Assembly (NCBI GenBank): GCA_002473085.1
Contig: DKTP01000070.1
Coordinates: 1 to 6,439 of the forward strand
Reading direction: 5' to 3'
Source: Anaerolineales bacterium UBA7227
Lineage (GTDB): Bacteria > Chloroflexota > Anaerolineae > Anaerolineales > Villigracilaceae
DNA: 6,439 bases
Position 1 is the first letter of the stretch. Each line of letters opens with the position of its first letter. The notes under the pieces are model-generated. The model searched no databases. It was not told the origin of the DNA and saw nothing but the letters and a program-made list of their open reading frames with translations. Positions 1 to 5,456 of the stretch are shown piece after piece. The position numbers were made by a program, and so were the translations under genes.

Positions 1-396
1 TTCGAATAACGCCAGCAATTCCTCCACATTCCAACCATCCAATTCTTCAGACGCCGCTTCACCTTCCAACGCAAGATGACCATACCCCAACCAGGAAAGG
101 GCTCGGTGAGTATGTTTTGATGAATGAAAAAGCCGGCACTCTTCGAACCTGCGATAGCGGATCCAACGGTCCAGCCCCAGGCCGGCACGCATTCCCACCA
201 GGATCAAAGCCAGAACAAGAATGGATAGGAATGCGACAGTGACTTCTGCCAACTCCACGCCGGCGCTGTGGTTGATTTTTTGGAAAATCCAGTAAATGGA
301 TACCACAAGTGAGCCTCCACACAGGATCAATATGGAGACCAAGACAACGCGAACGATGGGGTGAATGTTATTGCGTTTGATAACGTTTCCAGCCAT
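1..396 (-). CDS. Unknown two-helix membrane protein, partial (3' end off window)
   Basis: An open frame of 132 codons runs on the minus strand from ATG at 396 to the left edge without a stop. I do not recognise the family. Two hydrophobic stretches look like membrane helices: about residues 14-36 (IVRVVLVSILILCGG onward) and about 50-69 (TVAFLFILVLALILVGM). They are joined by a short polar loop (FQKINHSAGVELAE). After them comes a basic, aromatic segment (LDRWIRYRRFEE) and then an acidic tail (EGEAASEELDGWNVEELLALFE), presumably cytoplasmic. The gene is divergent from the helix-turn-helix gene at 484, with 87 bp between them. No Shine-Dalgarno is visible before the ATG, but TACAAT (411..406) could be a -10 box placing transcription start within a few bases of the ATG. 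Base composition matches the recombinase side rather than the GC-rich host side, so I place it in the mobile element. The smaller frame on this strand at 322..59 is a shadow. Confidence 0.6.
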   Translation of the reverse strand, partial: MAGNVIKRNNIHPIVRVVLVSILILCGGSLVVSIYWIFQKINHSAGVELAEVTVAFLSILVLALILVGMRAGLGLDRWIRYRRFEECRLFHSSKHTHRALSWLGYGHLALEGEAASEELDGWNVEELLALFE

Positions 397-483
397 AGGG
401 CGGCTATTGTAATAGAAAACCGAAATTTTATGTGAAATTCGTTACAATTATCAGACCGGACCTGTCCAAGTTATAATAAGCGC
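397..483. promoter_or_regulatory. Divergent promoter region with TATAAT next to a start codon
   Basis: This AT-rich gap separates two divergent genes. On the plus strand, TATAAT at 472-477 sits six bases before the ATG at 484, so the expected transcription start coincides with the start codon. No good -35 hexamer lies 16-18 bp upstream. On the minus strand, TACAAT at 411..406 is a possible -10 for the membrane protein. GAAATT occurs twice in direct orientation at 422-427 and 434-439, about one helical turn apart, and could be an operator. The promoter calls are pattern-based; the operator idea is weak. Confidence 0.5.
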
Positions 484-699
484 ATGGAAGATTGGCTGAC
501 TACCTATGATGCTGCGCGCGTAAGCGGGTACAACCCGGATTACATCCGTCAATTGATTCGATCAAAAAAAGTGGTGGGGCGAAAGTGGGGACCATCCTGG
601 CAGGTCAGCCGGCATTCCTTGGAAACCTATATAAAGTATGCAGAGAAATTGGGGGAACGTCGCGGCGCAAAACCTAAGCCGGGTTCCAAAAGACGATAA
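484..699 (+). CDS. Small helix-turn-helix DNA-binding protein, excisionase-like
   Basis: A 71-residue protein with the layout of the excisionase/MerR-like HTH_17 group. The start LTTYDAARVSGYNPDYIRQL gives helix-turn-helix at about residues 5-25. The basic RSKKVVGRKWG and the hydrophobic WQVSRHSLETYIKY form the usual wing and third helix, in which the residue after the wing typically reads 'W.VS..SLE.Y'. The C-terminal tail (GERRGAKPKPGSKRR) is strongly basic and probably adds non-specific DNA contact. Proteins of this kind act as recombination directionality factors or as repressors in mobile elements. The large serine recombinase about 580 bp downstream fits either role. There is no Shine-Dalgarno, and the ATG lies directly after the TATAAT box, so a leaderless message is likely. 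A role in excision is an inference; a transcriptional regulator acting on the palindrome at 742-771 is an equally good reading. Confidence 0.8.
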   Translation: MEDWLTTYDAARVSGYNPDYIRQLIRSKKVVGRKWGPSWQVSRHSLETYIKYAEKLGERRGAKPKPGSKRR

Positions 700-719
700 A
701 TCAATCGGGTGGGGGAATA

Positions 720-747
720 TTGACTTTTGATTTCTGTGTAGTATAAT
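720..747 (+). promoter_or_regulatory. Strong promoter: TTGACT, 16 bp, TATAAT
   Basis: TTGACT at 720-725 and TATAAT at 742-747 are separated by 16 bp, close to the bacterial housekeeping consensus. Transcription would start near 754. The promoter reads toward the leader peptide, the 79-aa gene and the recombinase. The -10 box forms the left end of the palindrome at 742-771, so a protein bound there would block RNA polymerase. Confidence 0.7.
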
Positions 748-771
748 TATCGTATCAGTACGATAATTATA
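742..771. repeat. Perfect 13-bp-arm palindrome over the -10 box, likely operator
   Basis: Arms 742-754 and 759-771 are perfect reverse complements around the spacer TCAG (755-758). The arm reads TATAATTATCGTA, so a TATAAT box occurs at each outer end, one per strand. Symmetry, length and position over the -10 and start site fit an operator for a dimeric regulator, and the right half would also form the 5' end of the transcript. The HTH protein encoded at 484-699 is the nearest candidate ligand. It could instead be a recombinase-related site, but the junction at 2878 carries no similar sequence. Confidence 0.75.
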
Positions 772-917
772 TCTGTTGAAACGGGCCGTGAATGTGCGCA
801 AACACACGCACGACCCTGACCCAACCCACCGATCTAGGCGGAGGGAGAGGCTGATGGCATTATATCAGCCCGTATTCATCGCCCTGGTGGGATTCCACTG
901 GGGCGATTTCTTTTCTG
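754..917 (+). ncRNA. Candidate structured leader or small RNA ending in an intrinsic terminator
   Basis: From the predicted start near 754 to the T-rich end near 917 the DNA encodes no long protein but is rich in hairpins. GTGCG/CGCAC pair around the loop CAAACACA (in 794-811). GGCTGAT (849-855) pairs with ATCAGCC (864-870). The terminator stem follows at 878-907. A strong promoter at one end and a strong terminator at the other fit either an independent RNA of about 160 nt or an attenuated leader for the downstream genes. I recognise no known riboswitch or RNA family in it. The leader-peptide ORF at 854-931 favours the attenuator reading. Confidence 0.4.
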
Positions 918-931
918 ACCGGGCAGAATGA
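854..931 (+). CDS. Possible leader peptide (25 aa) overlapping the terminator
   Basis: ATG at 854-856 opens a 25-codon frame ending in TGA at 929-931. The product starts MALYQPVFIALVGFHWG and ends DFFSDRAE, a hydrophobic peptide with an acidic end. It follows a purine-rich GGAGGGAGAGG at 840-850, which offers a strong Shine-Dalgarno. The frame is open further upstream to GTG at 788 (47 codons) but that start has no ribosome binding site. The terminator stem (878-907) lies inside the frame, so a translating ribosome would prevent it from folding, and the hairpin 849-870 would hide the ATG. This geometry suggests translation-controlled attenuation. Existence of the peptide is an inference from the start signal alone. 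Confidence 0.35.
   Translation: MALYQPVFIALVGFHWGDFFSDRAE
878..917 (+). terminator. Intrinsic terminator or attenuator
   Basis: Arms 878-890 and 895-907 form a continuous 13-bp RNA stem (two internal G-U pairs) closed by the tetraloop GAUU, followed directly by TTCTTTTCT. It lies 45 bp ahead of the 79-aa gene and would end transcription from the promoter at 720-747 unless bypassed. Confidence 0.75.
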
Positions 932-962
932 GATCGTTCCAATATTCAAAAGGAGCCATCTG

Positions 963-1202
963 ATGTTGAATGCGAATCCAAGCCCACAAACAAAAGCTAT
1001 TTCAATCCTTTCCAAATTCTGCCAAGAATGGCAGGAGGCAGTGAGTGGAAAGAGCCTGCTGGAGGTTGAAGGAAATATCGGCATGGTATTAGCCGATCTT
1101 GTGAATTCCTTTGAACTTACCTCCCATGAACAATCCCTTGTGTTGGGACCGCAACTCTTTGAAGAAATGCGGGAAATCCTTTACCAGCCGTCCCGCAGCT
1201 AA
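963..1202 (+). CDS. Unknown small protein upstream of the recombinase
   Basis: A 79-residue protein that I do not recognise. It is preceded by AAAAGGAG (948-955) seven bases before the ATG, the clearest Shine-Dalgarno on the element side. It looks mostly helical: about residues 11-28 (KAISILSKFCQEWQEAVS), 31-50 (LLEVEGNIGMVLADLVNSFE) and 53-74 (SHEQSLVLGPQLFEEMREIL). It is acidic overall, with no signal peptide or membrane segment, and has one cysteine (residue 19). It lies 75 bp upstream of the recombinase on the same strand and downstream of the attenuator, so the two are probably co-transcribed. By position it could be an accessory to the recombinase or an element regulator, but nothing in the sequence shows a function. 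A 6-bp inverted repeat follows its stop (AGCCAG 1208-1213, CTGGCT 1220-1225) without a T tract. Confidence 0.65.
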   Translation: MLNANPSPQTKAISILSKFCQEWQEAVSGKSLLEVEGNIGMVLADLVNSFELTSHEQSLVLGPQLFEEMREILYQPSRS

Positions 1203-1277
1203 GCGACAGCCAGCCCGGTCTGGCTCTGCTAATCCTATACCATTCCCAAAAAACAAAATTACCCATGAAGGAAGATC

Positions 1278-3281
1278 ATGAAAACAATTAAACGTGCTGT
1301 ACTTTATGCAAGAGTTTCCAGCGATGACCGTAGCAAGGAAGGCCGCAATCTGGCGGGACAATTGGAAATGTGCAGGGAATTTGCACTCGAAAATGGATGG
1401 CAAATCGTTGCAGAATTGTCCGAGGATGATCGTGGTGCATCAGGCGCTTCATTTGAATTACCAGAACTTAATCACGCACGTGATATGGCGCAAAAGGGAG
1501 AGTTTGATGTATTGGTAGTCCGTGAGATTGATCGCCTGAGCCGGAAACTGGCAAAGCAACTTATCGTTGAAGAACAATTGAATCGAGCAGGAGTCGAGGT
1601 TGTCTACGTGCTAGCCAGCTATGAAAACTCACCAGAAGGGCGCTTGAACAAGCATATTCGTGCGACTATAGCTGAATATGAACGGGAAAAAATTGCCGAA
1701 CGCATGGTTCGCGGCAGACGGCAAGTGGTCAAAAACGGGACAATCATGCTTCATGGAAATAAACCCCCGTATGGTTATCGCTTGTCAGAAGATCGTAAAA
1801 CTTTGGTGATTCACGAAGAGGAGGCAGCAGTTGTACGATTAGTTTACAGATTGTATGTTGAAGGTGATGAACGTGGGAAACGTTTGTCTACACGGGCAAT
1901 TGCTAATAGATTGACCGAAATGAAAGTTCCTACCTGGGCGGATATTCGCGGGATGTTCAAAAAGCGCGCAAAAGGAGAATGGTCTTGGAGATTAGTAATG
2001 CGGATTTTGGATTCAGAAACATATGCAGGTCATTGGCATTACGGAAAGCGGAACACTTTTAATGGCAGTAAGATCAACGCACGCGAGTGGTGGCTGACCT
2101 TTGACGTGCCTGCTATTGTCTCCGAAGAGACATGGAAACGAGCTCAAATTCAACGAAAGCTGAATACCAGTGAATCGCTTCGCCATATAAAAAGGGAATA
2201 TTTACTTAGAAGTCGGGTTAGGTGTGGCTTGTGCAAAAGCAGCATCAATTGTTTTGCCACCCGACCGAGTGGTAAGGAACTTAAATATTACCTTTACTAT
2301 CGCTGTAATGGTTATATGGGATATGTTGCCAATGTCGAGTGTAATCTTCCGAGCTTTCGAGTCGATATTGTGGACAAAATTGTTTGGAACTGGGTAAAAG
2401 ATCTCCTCACAAAACCTGGAGTTTTGGAGCGCGGACTTGTAGAGTATCAGGAAGGAAGGGAACAGTTCTGCGCTCCGATTCGTGACCGCTTGATTGTTTT
2501 GGAGGATCTGTGGCAGGGTTCAAAAACACAATTAGATCGCGTTCTTGATCTATACATTTCCGGACAAGTTCAGAGGGAGTTGCTGATTGATAAAAAACAG
2601 CAATTGGAATCAACCCTCTTGGCTTTGGAGAAGGAACGTGATGAATTGAATTTGAATCTGGAATCCGAAGCTTTATCGGAATTTGAGATCCAACAAATTG
2701 TGGATTTCGCTACTCAGATTGCAGAGGGCTTGGGACCTGGCGACGAATCGTTTGAAGATCGCAGGAGAATTATTGAGTTGCTGGATGTGAGGGCGTCTTT
2801 CACTGTAGAAGACAATCAAAAGTATGTAGATGTATGGTGTTTCTTGGGTCGTAACAAGTTATCGATTGAGAACCCCACTTCTCGAAATGCGGCACGCGCC
2901 AGAAATTATCCACGCTGTAGCGCGAGAAGCCGCCGCCGACCACATCGTACATGCCGCCGCGCGACATGGCGTCGAGAATGTGCGCGCAGACTTTTAAGAT
3001 TTGCCCGCGCTGTGGGGAATCGGAGACGGCGCGGCGGAGCAGGAATTCGACGGTCATCGGCTGCGGGAATTTGGGCGCGTCGCCCCAGCCGCCGTGGCCC
3101 CAATCGTACGAATCGGTCAGCGCGCGCGCGGCCGCTTCGAGCGCCGCCGCGTCGACGGGGATTTTGTCGCCGCTCGCTTGCGTCTGCGATTGGATGTGTT
3201 GGAACACCTGTTGCCCGACGCGGTCCGCCTCCTGACGGTCCTCGCGCCACGTCCGCGCGATGGCTGTCAGTATTTCCTTGA
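1278..3281 (+). CDS. Large serine recombinase (site-specific integrase) with host-derived C-terminal read-through
   Basis: Integrase that cuts and rejoins attachment sites through a 5'-phosphoserine link. Residues about 6-150 are the resolvase catalytic domain. YARVSS gives the likely nucleophile Ser14 with Arg12, and VREIDRLSR gives the conserved Arg82, Asp85, Arg86. Residues about 160-290 are the Recombinase domain ([31 protein letters not shown]). Residues about 308-360 are a zinc ribbon with Cys316, Cys319, Cys343 and Cys355. Residues about 403-466 look like the coiled coil that controls synapsis in this family. The family-like sequence ends around KLSIENPT (residues 527-534), at the usual length of about 540. 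AAGGA at 1268-1272 precedes the ATG by five bases. From residue 535 the frame continues 133 Arg-rich codons in antisense of the interrupted DUF255 gene until TGA at 3279-3281. This tail is not recombinase sequence and reflects loss of a stop at the junction. All visible catalytic residues are intact, so it could be active. Confidence 0.93.
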   Translation: MKTIKRAVLYARVSSDDRSKEGRNLAGQLEMCREFALENGWQIVAELSEDDRGASGASFELPELNHARDMAQKGEFDVLVVREIDRLSRKLAKQLIVEEQLNRAGVEVVYVLASYENSPEGRLNKHIRATIAEYEREKIAERMVRGRRQVVKNGTIMLHGNKPPYGYRLSEDRKTLVIHEEEAAVVRLVYRLYVEGDERGKRLSTRAIANRLTEMKVPTWADIRGMFKKRAKGEWSWRLVMRILDSETYAGHWHYGKRNTFNGSKINAREWWLTFDVPAIVSEETWKRAQIQRKLNTSESLRHIKREYLLRSRVRCGLCKSSINCFATRPSGKELKYYLYYRCNGYMGYVANVECNLPSFRVDIVDKIVWNWVKDLLTKPGVLERGLVEYQEGREQFCAPIRDRLIVLEDLWQGSKTQLDRVLDLYISGQVQRELLIDKKQQLESTLLALEKERDELNLNLESEALSEFEIQQIVDFATQIAEGLGPGDESFEDRRRIIELLDVRASFTVEDNQKYVDVWCFLGRNKLSIENPTSRNAARARNYPRCSARSRRRPHRTCRRATWRRECARRLLRFARAVGNRRRRGGAGIRRSSAAGIWARRPSRRGPNRTNRSARARPLRAPPRRRGFCRRSLASAIGCVGTPVARRGPPPDGPRATSARWLSVFP

Positions 3282-3681
3282 ACGACGGCATGTTGGCGCG
3301 GCGGACGGGAGGGAAGTATGTGCCAGCATAGAACGGACGCAGGTCGGGCGTGAGGAAGACGGACATCGGCCAGCCGCCCGAACCGGTCATCGCCATCGTG
3401 GCTTGCATGTAGATGGCGTCAAGGTCGGGACGTTCCTCGCGGTCTACTTTGATGTTGACGAAGTTCGCGTTCATCAGCGCGGCGGTGGACTCGTCTTCGA
3501 AGGATTCGTGCGCCATTACGTGGCACCAGTGACAGGCGGCGTATCCAATGCTGAGGAAGATCGGCTTGTCTTCGGCGCGGGCTTTGGCGAGCGCCTCCTC
3601 GCCCCACGGATACCAGTCCACGGGATTGTGCGCGTGCTGGAGGAGATAGGGAGAATTTGCGTTGATCAGATGATTTGACAT
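2800..3681 (-). pseudogene. DUF255/YyaL-type thioredoxin-domain protein, truncated by element insertion
   Basis: The N-terminal part of a DUF255 (Thioredox_DsbH, SPATA20/YyaL-like) protein. The start [20 protein letters not shown] is classic for the family. A thioredoxin-like fold follows with Cys50-His-Trp-Cys53, [10 protein letters not shown] and [12 protein letters not shown]. Residues from about 175 begin the helical toroid domain ([25 protein letters not shown]). Native sequence stops at VPHFEK (Lys268); family members run to roughly 680 residues, so about 60 percent is missing. The frame then adds 25 unrelated codons (starting [10 protein letters not shown]) to a stop at 2802..2800. I chose ATG at 3681 because the upstream in-frame ATG at 3771 gives no family sequence, runs into repeat-like DNA, and has the likely promoter (TATAAT 3727..3722) inside it. 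The biochemical role of the family is poorly defined; a redox function is suggested by the CxxC. The remnant could still fold as a thioredoxin domain. Confidence 0.88.
2868..2890. other. Element/chromosome junction (attachment site half)
   Basis: Reading the minus strand, the DUF255 frame matches its family through the codon for the Lys of PHFEKM (2880..2878). It then diverges at once: the next codon is TGG (2877..2875), where the family has ATG. To the left the sequence is the AT-richer 3' end of the recombinase; to the right it is GC-rich host DNA. The junction is therefore placed at 2877/2878, or a few bases further right if the attachment sites share a core such as CTTCTCG. Serine integrases typically exchange strands at a central dinucleotide. 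The matching half-site should lie left of the window. Confidence 0.75.
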
Positions 3682-3721
3682 GGGGAACCTGTAAAAGGAT
3701 GGCTTTTCATCGAGCAGGAGG

Positions 3722-3727
3722 ATTATA
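3722..3727 (-). promoter_or_regulatory. -10 box for the DUF255 gene
   Basis: TATAAT on the minus strand, about 40 bp upstream of the ATG at 3681, giving a leader of about 34 nt. No convincing -35 box lies upstream. It sits inside the longest possible reading frame and so supports the shorter start at 3681. Confidence 0.5.
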
Positions 3728-3756
3728 GTCCAGAACCATCGCTTATCTGCGGGTTT

Positions 3757-3822
3757 GGCCCTCACCCCCAACCTCTCTCCTGTGGGGAGAGGAGGTCTCC
3801 GCGTCCGCCCGCGGGAACGCGG
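3757..3822. repeat. Intergenic hairpin cluster resembling a dispersed repeat
   Basis: Bases 3772-3780 (CCTCTCTCC) and 3784-3792 (GGGGAGAGG) pair around TGT with one G-T pair. They are preceded by CCCTCACCCCCAA, the look of a short dispersed repeat that I associate with many bacterial intergenic regions. A second inverted repeat follows, CCGCGT (3799-3804) with ACGCGG (3817-3822). No T tract follows either stem, so they are unlikely to be terminators on the plus strand. Confidence 0.5.
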
Positions 3823-3844
3823 CGGGAGATGCGTCCAAATCAGT

Positions 3845-3850
3845 TAAAAT
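3845..3850 (+). promoter_or_regulatory. -10 box for the glycosyltransferase gene
   Basis: TAAAAT lies 13 bases before the ATG at 3864, so the message would have a leader of only about seven bases. The surrounding AGTTAAAATAAGCGC (3842-3856) differs by one base from the sequence before the HTH gene (469-483). No clear -35 hexamer is present. Confidence 0.5.
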
Positions 3851-3863
3851 AAGCGCCATCCCC

Positions 3864-5390
3864 ATGACTGAATCCCCCCGCTCCTTCTTTGGCCGCTATC
3901 ATACCCTCGTCCTCATCGTCCTCTTCGTCGCGGCCGCGGCCATCCGTCTCTACGACCTGACCGACCTGCCCCTCGACTTCCATCCCACGCGGCAGCTCTT
4001 CTCCGCGCTCAAAGCGCGCGGCATGTACTACGAGACTCTCGCCGACGCGCCCGCCGACCAGCGCGCCTTCGCCATCCAGCAGGGACGCCTGCGCGCCACC
4101 ATCGAACCGGAGATCCTCGAAAGGCTGACAGTCTTCACCTGGAAATTCACGGGCGAACAACTCTGGGTGGCGCGAATCTACTCCAGCCTCTTCTGGCTCC
4201 TCGGCGGGATCTTCATCTATCTCCTTGCCCGCGACCTCTTCTCGAAAGACGGCGCGCTTTTCGCGGCCGCGTTCTATTTGCTGCTTCCTTACGCCGTCGT
4301 CGCCAGTCGTTCCTTCCAACCCGATCCCCTCATGGTCGCGCTCATCGTCGGATTTTGGTGGGCGGTCAATCGCTGGGCGCAATCTCTCGATCCCCACCCT
4401 GTCAAATCAACTTCCTGGCTTTACGTTCTCCTCGCCTCCATCTTCGGCGGCTTTGCCATCTTCGTCAAACTCAACGCCGCGTTCTTCGTCGTCGGCGGGG
4501 CGCTGGGCGCGGCGTTCGGACGCGCCTCCCTGCGCGGCCTCCTCCGCAACCGGCAGGTCTGGGCGATGGCCGCGCTGGGACTCCTCCCTGGCGCGGGCTG
4601 GGTGACCTACGGCCTGGCGCGCGGCTTCCTCGGTCAGCAATTCGGCGGACGCTTCATCCCCGCGCTGCTCGTCTCGCCCTCCATGTACCTCGGCTGGGCG
4701 CAGATGATCGGGGACGTGATCGGTCTCTTCACCTTCACGCTCGCGCTCCTCGGTCTCCTCCTCGTGGACGGCAAACCAGCGCGCTCGTTCCTCCTCGGAC
4801 TGTGGGGCGCGTACCTCGCCTTCGCCCTTTTCTTCGACTACCACATCTCCACGCACAACTACTACAGCCTGCCGCTCATCCCCATCGCCGCGTTGACTCT
4901 GACTCCGCTCGCGGACGCGCTCCTCGCCCGACTAGTCGCGCGAACCGCCGATCCGCGCCGCAAAATCCTCGCCGCCTCCGTCCTGACCTTGAGCCTGGTC
5001 GCTGTCCTATGGGCCTCTCGCGTCGCCCTGAAGTCCGCCGACTACCGTCCGCAAGCCGCGTTCTGGCAAGGCATCGGCGAGACGGTACGCGGTCATCGCG
5101 TCGTCGCGTTGACGCAGGACTACGCCCTGCCGCTCGCTTACTGGGGCTGGACCTCCGCTGCCAACTGGCCCGACTCGTCGGATATCGCCTACCGCGAGAT
5201 GCGCGGCGGCGACGCGTCGTTCGAGAAATCCTTCGCTCGACTGACGAAGGGCCGCGACCTCTTCCTCGTCACCGACCTCCCCGACCTGGCGCTCCAGCCC
5301 GACCTGCGCGCGCGGCTTTCGGGATTCGCCGTCTTCGCGCAGGGCGACGGATTCGTGATCTACGATCTCGACCAGCCGCTCGCGCCGTAA
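3864..5390 (+). CDS. Polytopic GT-C glycosyltransferase, ArnT/PMT-like (GT39/GT83 type)
   Basis: A 508-residue integral membrane protein of the GT-C fold, whose members move a sugar from a polyprenyl-phosphate carrier to a lipid or protein on the outer face of the membrane. A first helix (about residues 13-30) is followed by the acidic loop DLTDLPLDFHPTRQ; its aspartates (31, 34, 38) are candidates for the catalytic acid of this fold. Hydrophobic segments follow at about 104-121, 129-147, 154-169, 186-202, 204-218, 233-250, 282-300, 306-324, 335-350 and 368-386. The SRSFQPDPLMVAL stretch (148-160) and HNYYSLPLIP (331-340) are typical of the family. Residues about 391-508 form a soluble C-terminal domain. 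The substrate cannot be read from the sequence. There is no Shine-Dalgarno, consistent with the promoter lying only 13 bases upstream. The gene is divergent from the DUF255 gene and monocistronic by appearance, with a hairpin directly after the stop. Confidence 0.82.
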   Translation: MTESPRSFFGRYHTLVLIVLFVAAAAIRLYDLTDLPLDFHPTRQLFSALKARGMYYETLADAPADQRAFAIQQGRLRATIEPEILERLTVFTWKFTGEQLWVARIYSSLFWLLGGIFIYLLARDLFSKDGALFAAAFYLLLPYAVVASRSFQPDPLMVALIVGFWWAVNRWAQSLDPHPVKSTSWLYVLLASIFGGFAIFVKLNAAFFVVGGALGAAFGRASLRGLLRNRQVWAMAALGLLPGAGWVTYGLARGFLGQQFGGRFIPALLVSPSMYLGWAQMIGDVIGLFTFTLALLGLLLVDGKPARSFLLGLWGAYLAFALFFDYHISTHNYYSLPLIPIAALTLTPLADALLARLVARTADPRRKILAASVLTLSLVAVLWASRVALKSADYRPQAAFWQGIGETVRGHRVVALTQDYALPLAYWGWTSAANWPDSSDIAYREMRGGDASFEKSFARLTKGRDLFLVTDLPDLALQPDLRARLSGFAVFAQGDGFVIYDLDQPLAP

Positions 5391-5419
5391 GTCGGATTGG
5401 CAATCCGACCTGTATTTTT
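5391..5419 (+). terminator. Palindromic hairpin with T-rich tail, repeat-like
   Basis: GTCGGATTGGCAATCCGAC (5391-5409) is a perfect palindrome around one base. As RNA it gives an 8-bp stem with a GGC loop. It begins at the base after the glycosyltransferase stop and is followed by CTGTATTTTT. It could terminate that gene. The short self-contained form also resembles a dispersed intergenic repeat. Confidence 0.55.
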
Positions 5420-5424
5420 GGGGA

Positions 5425-5433
5425 TGGTACAAT
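5425..5433 (+). promoter_or_regulatory. Extended -10 promoter for the thiolase gene
   Basis: TGGTACAAT combines a TGn extension with TACAAT (5428-5433), which compensates for the lack of a good -35. Transcription would start near 5440 and give a leader of about 98 nt that contains the inverted repeat at 5457-5509. Confidence 0.5.
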
Positions 5434-5456
5434 CAAAACGTAAATCGCGCTCTCGA

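Noticed and set aside
59..322. Minus-strand 87-codon frame
   Set aside because: It overlaps the membrane-protein frame (396..1), which has two clear hydrophobic helices and starts at a plausible ATG; the 87-codon product has no such features.
562..807. Minus-strand 81-codon frame over the HTH gene and palindrome
   Set aside because: It is antisense to a recognisable HTH protein and crosses a promoter and operator; no ribosome binding site.
790..870. Cyclic-di-GMP (GEMM) riboswitch suggested by a CACGCAC stretch
   Set aside because: Only a few bases agree; the conserved core and tetraloop-receptor elements are not present.
860..1084. Minus-strand 74-codon frame over the leader and 79-aa gene
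   Set aside because: The plus-strand frame has a strong Shine-Dalgarno and protein-like sequence; this one has neither.
1203..1277. Terminator after the 79-aa gene
   Set aside because: The 6-bp inverted repeat (1208-1225) is short and lacks a T tract, so transcription probably continues into the recombinase.
3001..3678. Plus-strand frame of 225 codons
   Set aside because: It lies wholly antisense to the DUF255 gene, whose family motifs are unmistakable, and its own product shows no domain.
3682..3771. N-terminal extension of the DUF255 protein from ATG at 3771
   Set aside because: The 30 extra residues do not match the family, and the segment contains a promoter -10 box and repeat-like DNA.
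3840..4397. Minus-strand frame of 185 codons opposite the glycosyltransferase
   Set aside because: The charged low-complexity product (Glu, Gly, Arg) is an antisense artefact of the GC-rich gene.
4355..5443. Long plus-strand frame of 362 codons
   Set aside because: It is an arginine- and proline-rich shadow of the glycosyltransferase gene in another frame, as expected in GC-rich DNA.
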